Assembly: GCA_030837305.1 (NCBI GenBank) | Contig: JAUPKT010000050.1 | Span: forward strand, 1 to 7,544 | DNA: 7,544 nt | Direction of reading: 5' to 3' | Source: Thermodesulfobacteriota bacterium | Lineage (GTDB): Bacteria > Desulfobacterota > Desulfomonilia > Desulfomonilales > Desulfomonilaceae | Shown: piece after piece, positions 6,325 to 7,544 of the stretch | Layout of the letters: the number at the start of each line of letters is the position of its first letter | Numbering within the stretch: position 1 is the stretch's first letter | Made by a program: the position numbers and the translations under genes | The notes under the pieces: model-generated | Databases searched by the model: none | Told to the model about the DNA's origin: nothing | Seen by the model: only the letters and a program-made list of their open reading frames with translations

Positions 6325-7544
6325 TCAGGTGTTCTCCAGAAGTCTTTGCACCTTTTCCATGGACTCCATTTCGCCAAGAATCACCACAATATCGCCATCT
6401 TCTATTCTTTCAAGGGGTGATGGATTCGCTGTAAAGCTGCCAACCCGTTTAATGCCGATGACAGTGACCCCGTGTTCCTTCCTGAGGGCAAGGTCACTTA
6501 TGGATTTTCCGACTACCTTCGATCCCCTGGCAACACGGACTGACCGAATGTTGGCATCAGACGACTGGAGACTGATGTCGCAAACTTGAGACGCAGGATA
6601 CACAAGTTTTCTCAGCATACGATAATGATCGTCTCTGATCTGATCTACGAGTTCATCGATGTCTTTTCGCGGAAGAAGATACTTCGTGAGGACTCGGGTC
6701 AGTATTTCTATGGAGGCTTCATAGTCCTCCGGAATGACGTCATCAGCGCCCAACTCATATAAGGCTTCCATTTCAGAGATGAATCGGGTTCGACAGATGA
6801 TGTAGACGGATGGATTTATTCGTCTAGCCGTATCGATAATGCGCTTCGTCGCAGCCGGGTCTGATATGACGATCACGAGAACAGTACACCTCATTATCCC
6901 TGCATGGGAAAGTACAGTCGCCTGGGAGGCATCCCCGAAGAATATGGGTTCCCCTTTCTCTCGTTCACGCCGAACCGTTTCAGGATTGAGTTCAATGATC
7001 ACACGGGGAATAGCGGCTGCCGCGGCGCTCTTGGAGAGATGCCGACCATTGGTGCCATATCCCACAATGATGAGATGGTTGGCTTGTTCTTCAAGATCTT
7101 CTGGCAGGTCTTGTTTTCCCAATCCAGTCTTCCAGGACTCGGGAAAAGGCAGCCGAAGCATATTTTGACTTATCGCGGGGCTCCACGCGATGAGGAATGG
7201 CGTTATCATCATGGTGATTACGGATACCCCGAGGAAGAGTTGGTAACAGTCAGGAGTCATGATGCCCAGCCGTATTCCCGGTTCCGACAAAACGAAGGAA
7301 AACTCACCAATTTGGCTCAATGCCAATCCTGAAAGTACTGCTGTTCTGACGGGAAGTCGGAGGAAAAATGCCGCAGAGGAAGCCATGATGAATTTGAGGA
7401 GAATCACTGCGATTGTCACGATGGAGAGATAAACAAGATTATTCACGACATAGCTCAGGTCCAGCAGCATGCCCACGGAGACGAAAAAGAGGCTTGTAAA
7501 CAAATCCCTGAACGGGATGATGTTGCCGAGTACCGTTTCGCTAA
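6325..7544 (-). CDS. Kef/CPA2-type cation:proton antiporter with RCK domains; N-terminus beyond window
   Basis: This is the C-terminal 405 residues of an inner-membrane monovalent cation:proton antiporter (KefB/KefC-like). The frame is open through the right edge, so the true start is outside. The visible membrane part (about 1-125) includes PFRDLFTSLFFVSVGMLLD (10-28), characteristic of Kef proteins. Further hydrophobic segments lie at about 36-62 and 68-92, with the conserved GEFSFVLSEPG (79-89), and at about 101-121. A cytoplasmic TrkA-N/RCK Rossmann domain follows, with the nucleotide-binding GYGTNG at 161-166 and an acidic E184 at the end of the second strand. The C-terminal TrkA-C domain (about 338-400) holds RGSKVVGKSISDL. 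Nucleotide-sensing RCK domains gate such transporters; substrate ion and ligand cannot be read here. An internal TTG at 7503 is not the start, as the upstream codons continue the conserved motif. Confidence 0.92.
   Translation of the reverse strand, partial: SETVLGNIIPFRDLFTSLFFVSVGMLLDLSYVVNNLVYLSIVTIAVILLKFIMASSAAFFLRLPVRTAVLSGLALSQIGEFSFVLSEPGIRLGIMTPDCYQLFLGVSVITMMITPFLIAWSPAISQNMLRLPFPESWKTGLGKQDLPEDLEEQANHLIIVGYGTNGRHLSKSAAAAAIPRVIIELNPETVRREREKGEPIFFGDASQATVLSHAGIMRCTVLVIVISDPAATKRIIDTARRINPSVYIICRTRFISEMEALYELGADDVIPEDYEASIEILTRVLTKYLLPRKDIDELVDQIRDDHYRMLRKLVYPASQVCDISLQSSDANIRSVRVARGSKVVGKSISDLALRKEHGVTVIGIKRVGSFTANPSPLERIEDGDIVVILGEMESMEKVQRLLENT

Noticed and set aside
7501..7503. 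TTG as start of the antiporter gene
   Set aside because: The frame stays open upstream, and its codons continue the conserved PFRDLF motif, so the gene is cut by the window edge.
1..7544. CRISPR array, tRNA, rRNA, insertion sequence or attachment site
   Set aside because: No regularly spaced repeats, RNA gene signatures, transposase fragments or terminal repeats were seen; almost all of the window is coding.

Overview
All supported genes lie on the minus strand, so transcription runs from the right edge of the window to the left. The main content is a five-gene hoxEFUYH cluster for a bidirectional, NAD(H)-linked [NiFe]-hydrogenase (group 3d type, with a separate HoxE). HoxH is cut by the left edge after 401 residues, before its C-terminal nickel-binding motif. 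The organism is probably an anaerobic or facultatively anaerobic Gram-negative bacterium. The balanced base composition, the separate HoxE and the DUF3124/Kef neighbours would fit a Desulfobacterota/deltaproteobacterial lineage, but that is a weak guess. The hox genes alone would also fit cyanobacteria, purple bacteria or others.

Layout from right to left: (1) 7544-6325, the C-terminal part of a Kef/CPA2-type monovalent cation:proton antiporter with RCK (TrkA-N and TrkA-C) domains; (2) 6262-5780, a small exported DUF3124 protein; (3) 5760-4906, a cytoplasmic TIM-barrel amidohydrolase of unknown substrate; (4) a 123-base gap with a possible promoter, an inverted repeat and a possible 18-codon ORF; (5) 4782-1873, the diaphorase module hoxE-hoxF-hoxU, with genes overlapping by 17 and 4 bases; (6) a 105-base gap almost filled by a possible 30-codon ORF; (7) 1767 to the left edge, the hydrogenase module hoxY-hoxH, started by TTG and GTG codons that both follow strong Shine-Dalgarno sequences.

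How they work together (established for the family): HoxH and HoxY form the NiFe hydrogenase heterodimer. HoxY passes electrons through its proximal iron-sulfur cluster to HoxU, then to HoxF, which carries FMN and binds NAD(H). HoxE adds another [2Fe-2S] cluster. The complex interconverts H2 + NAD+ with NADH + H+. All the cluster ligands I expect in HoxE, HoxF, HoxU and HoxY are present, so the cluster looks functional as far as it can be read.

I do not see an undescribed multi-gene system. The points worth a second look are small: a HoxF tail like that of the bifurcating HydB/HndC family, two cysteine-containing micro-ORFs in the two hox gaps, a G9 tract in hoxF, and a repeated AGTTCCCC element in front of the DUF3124 gene.
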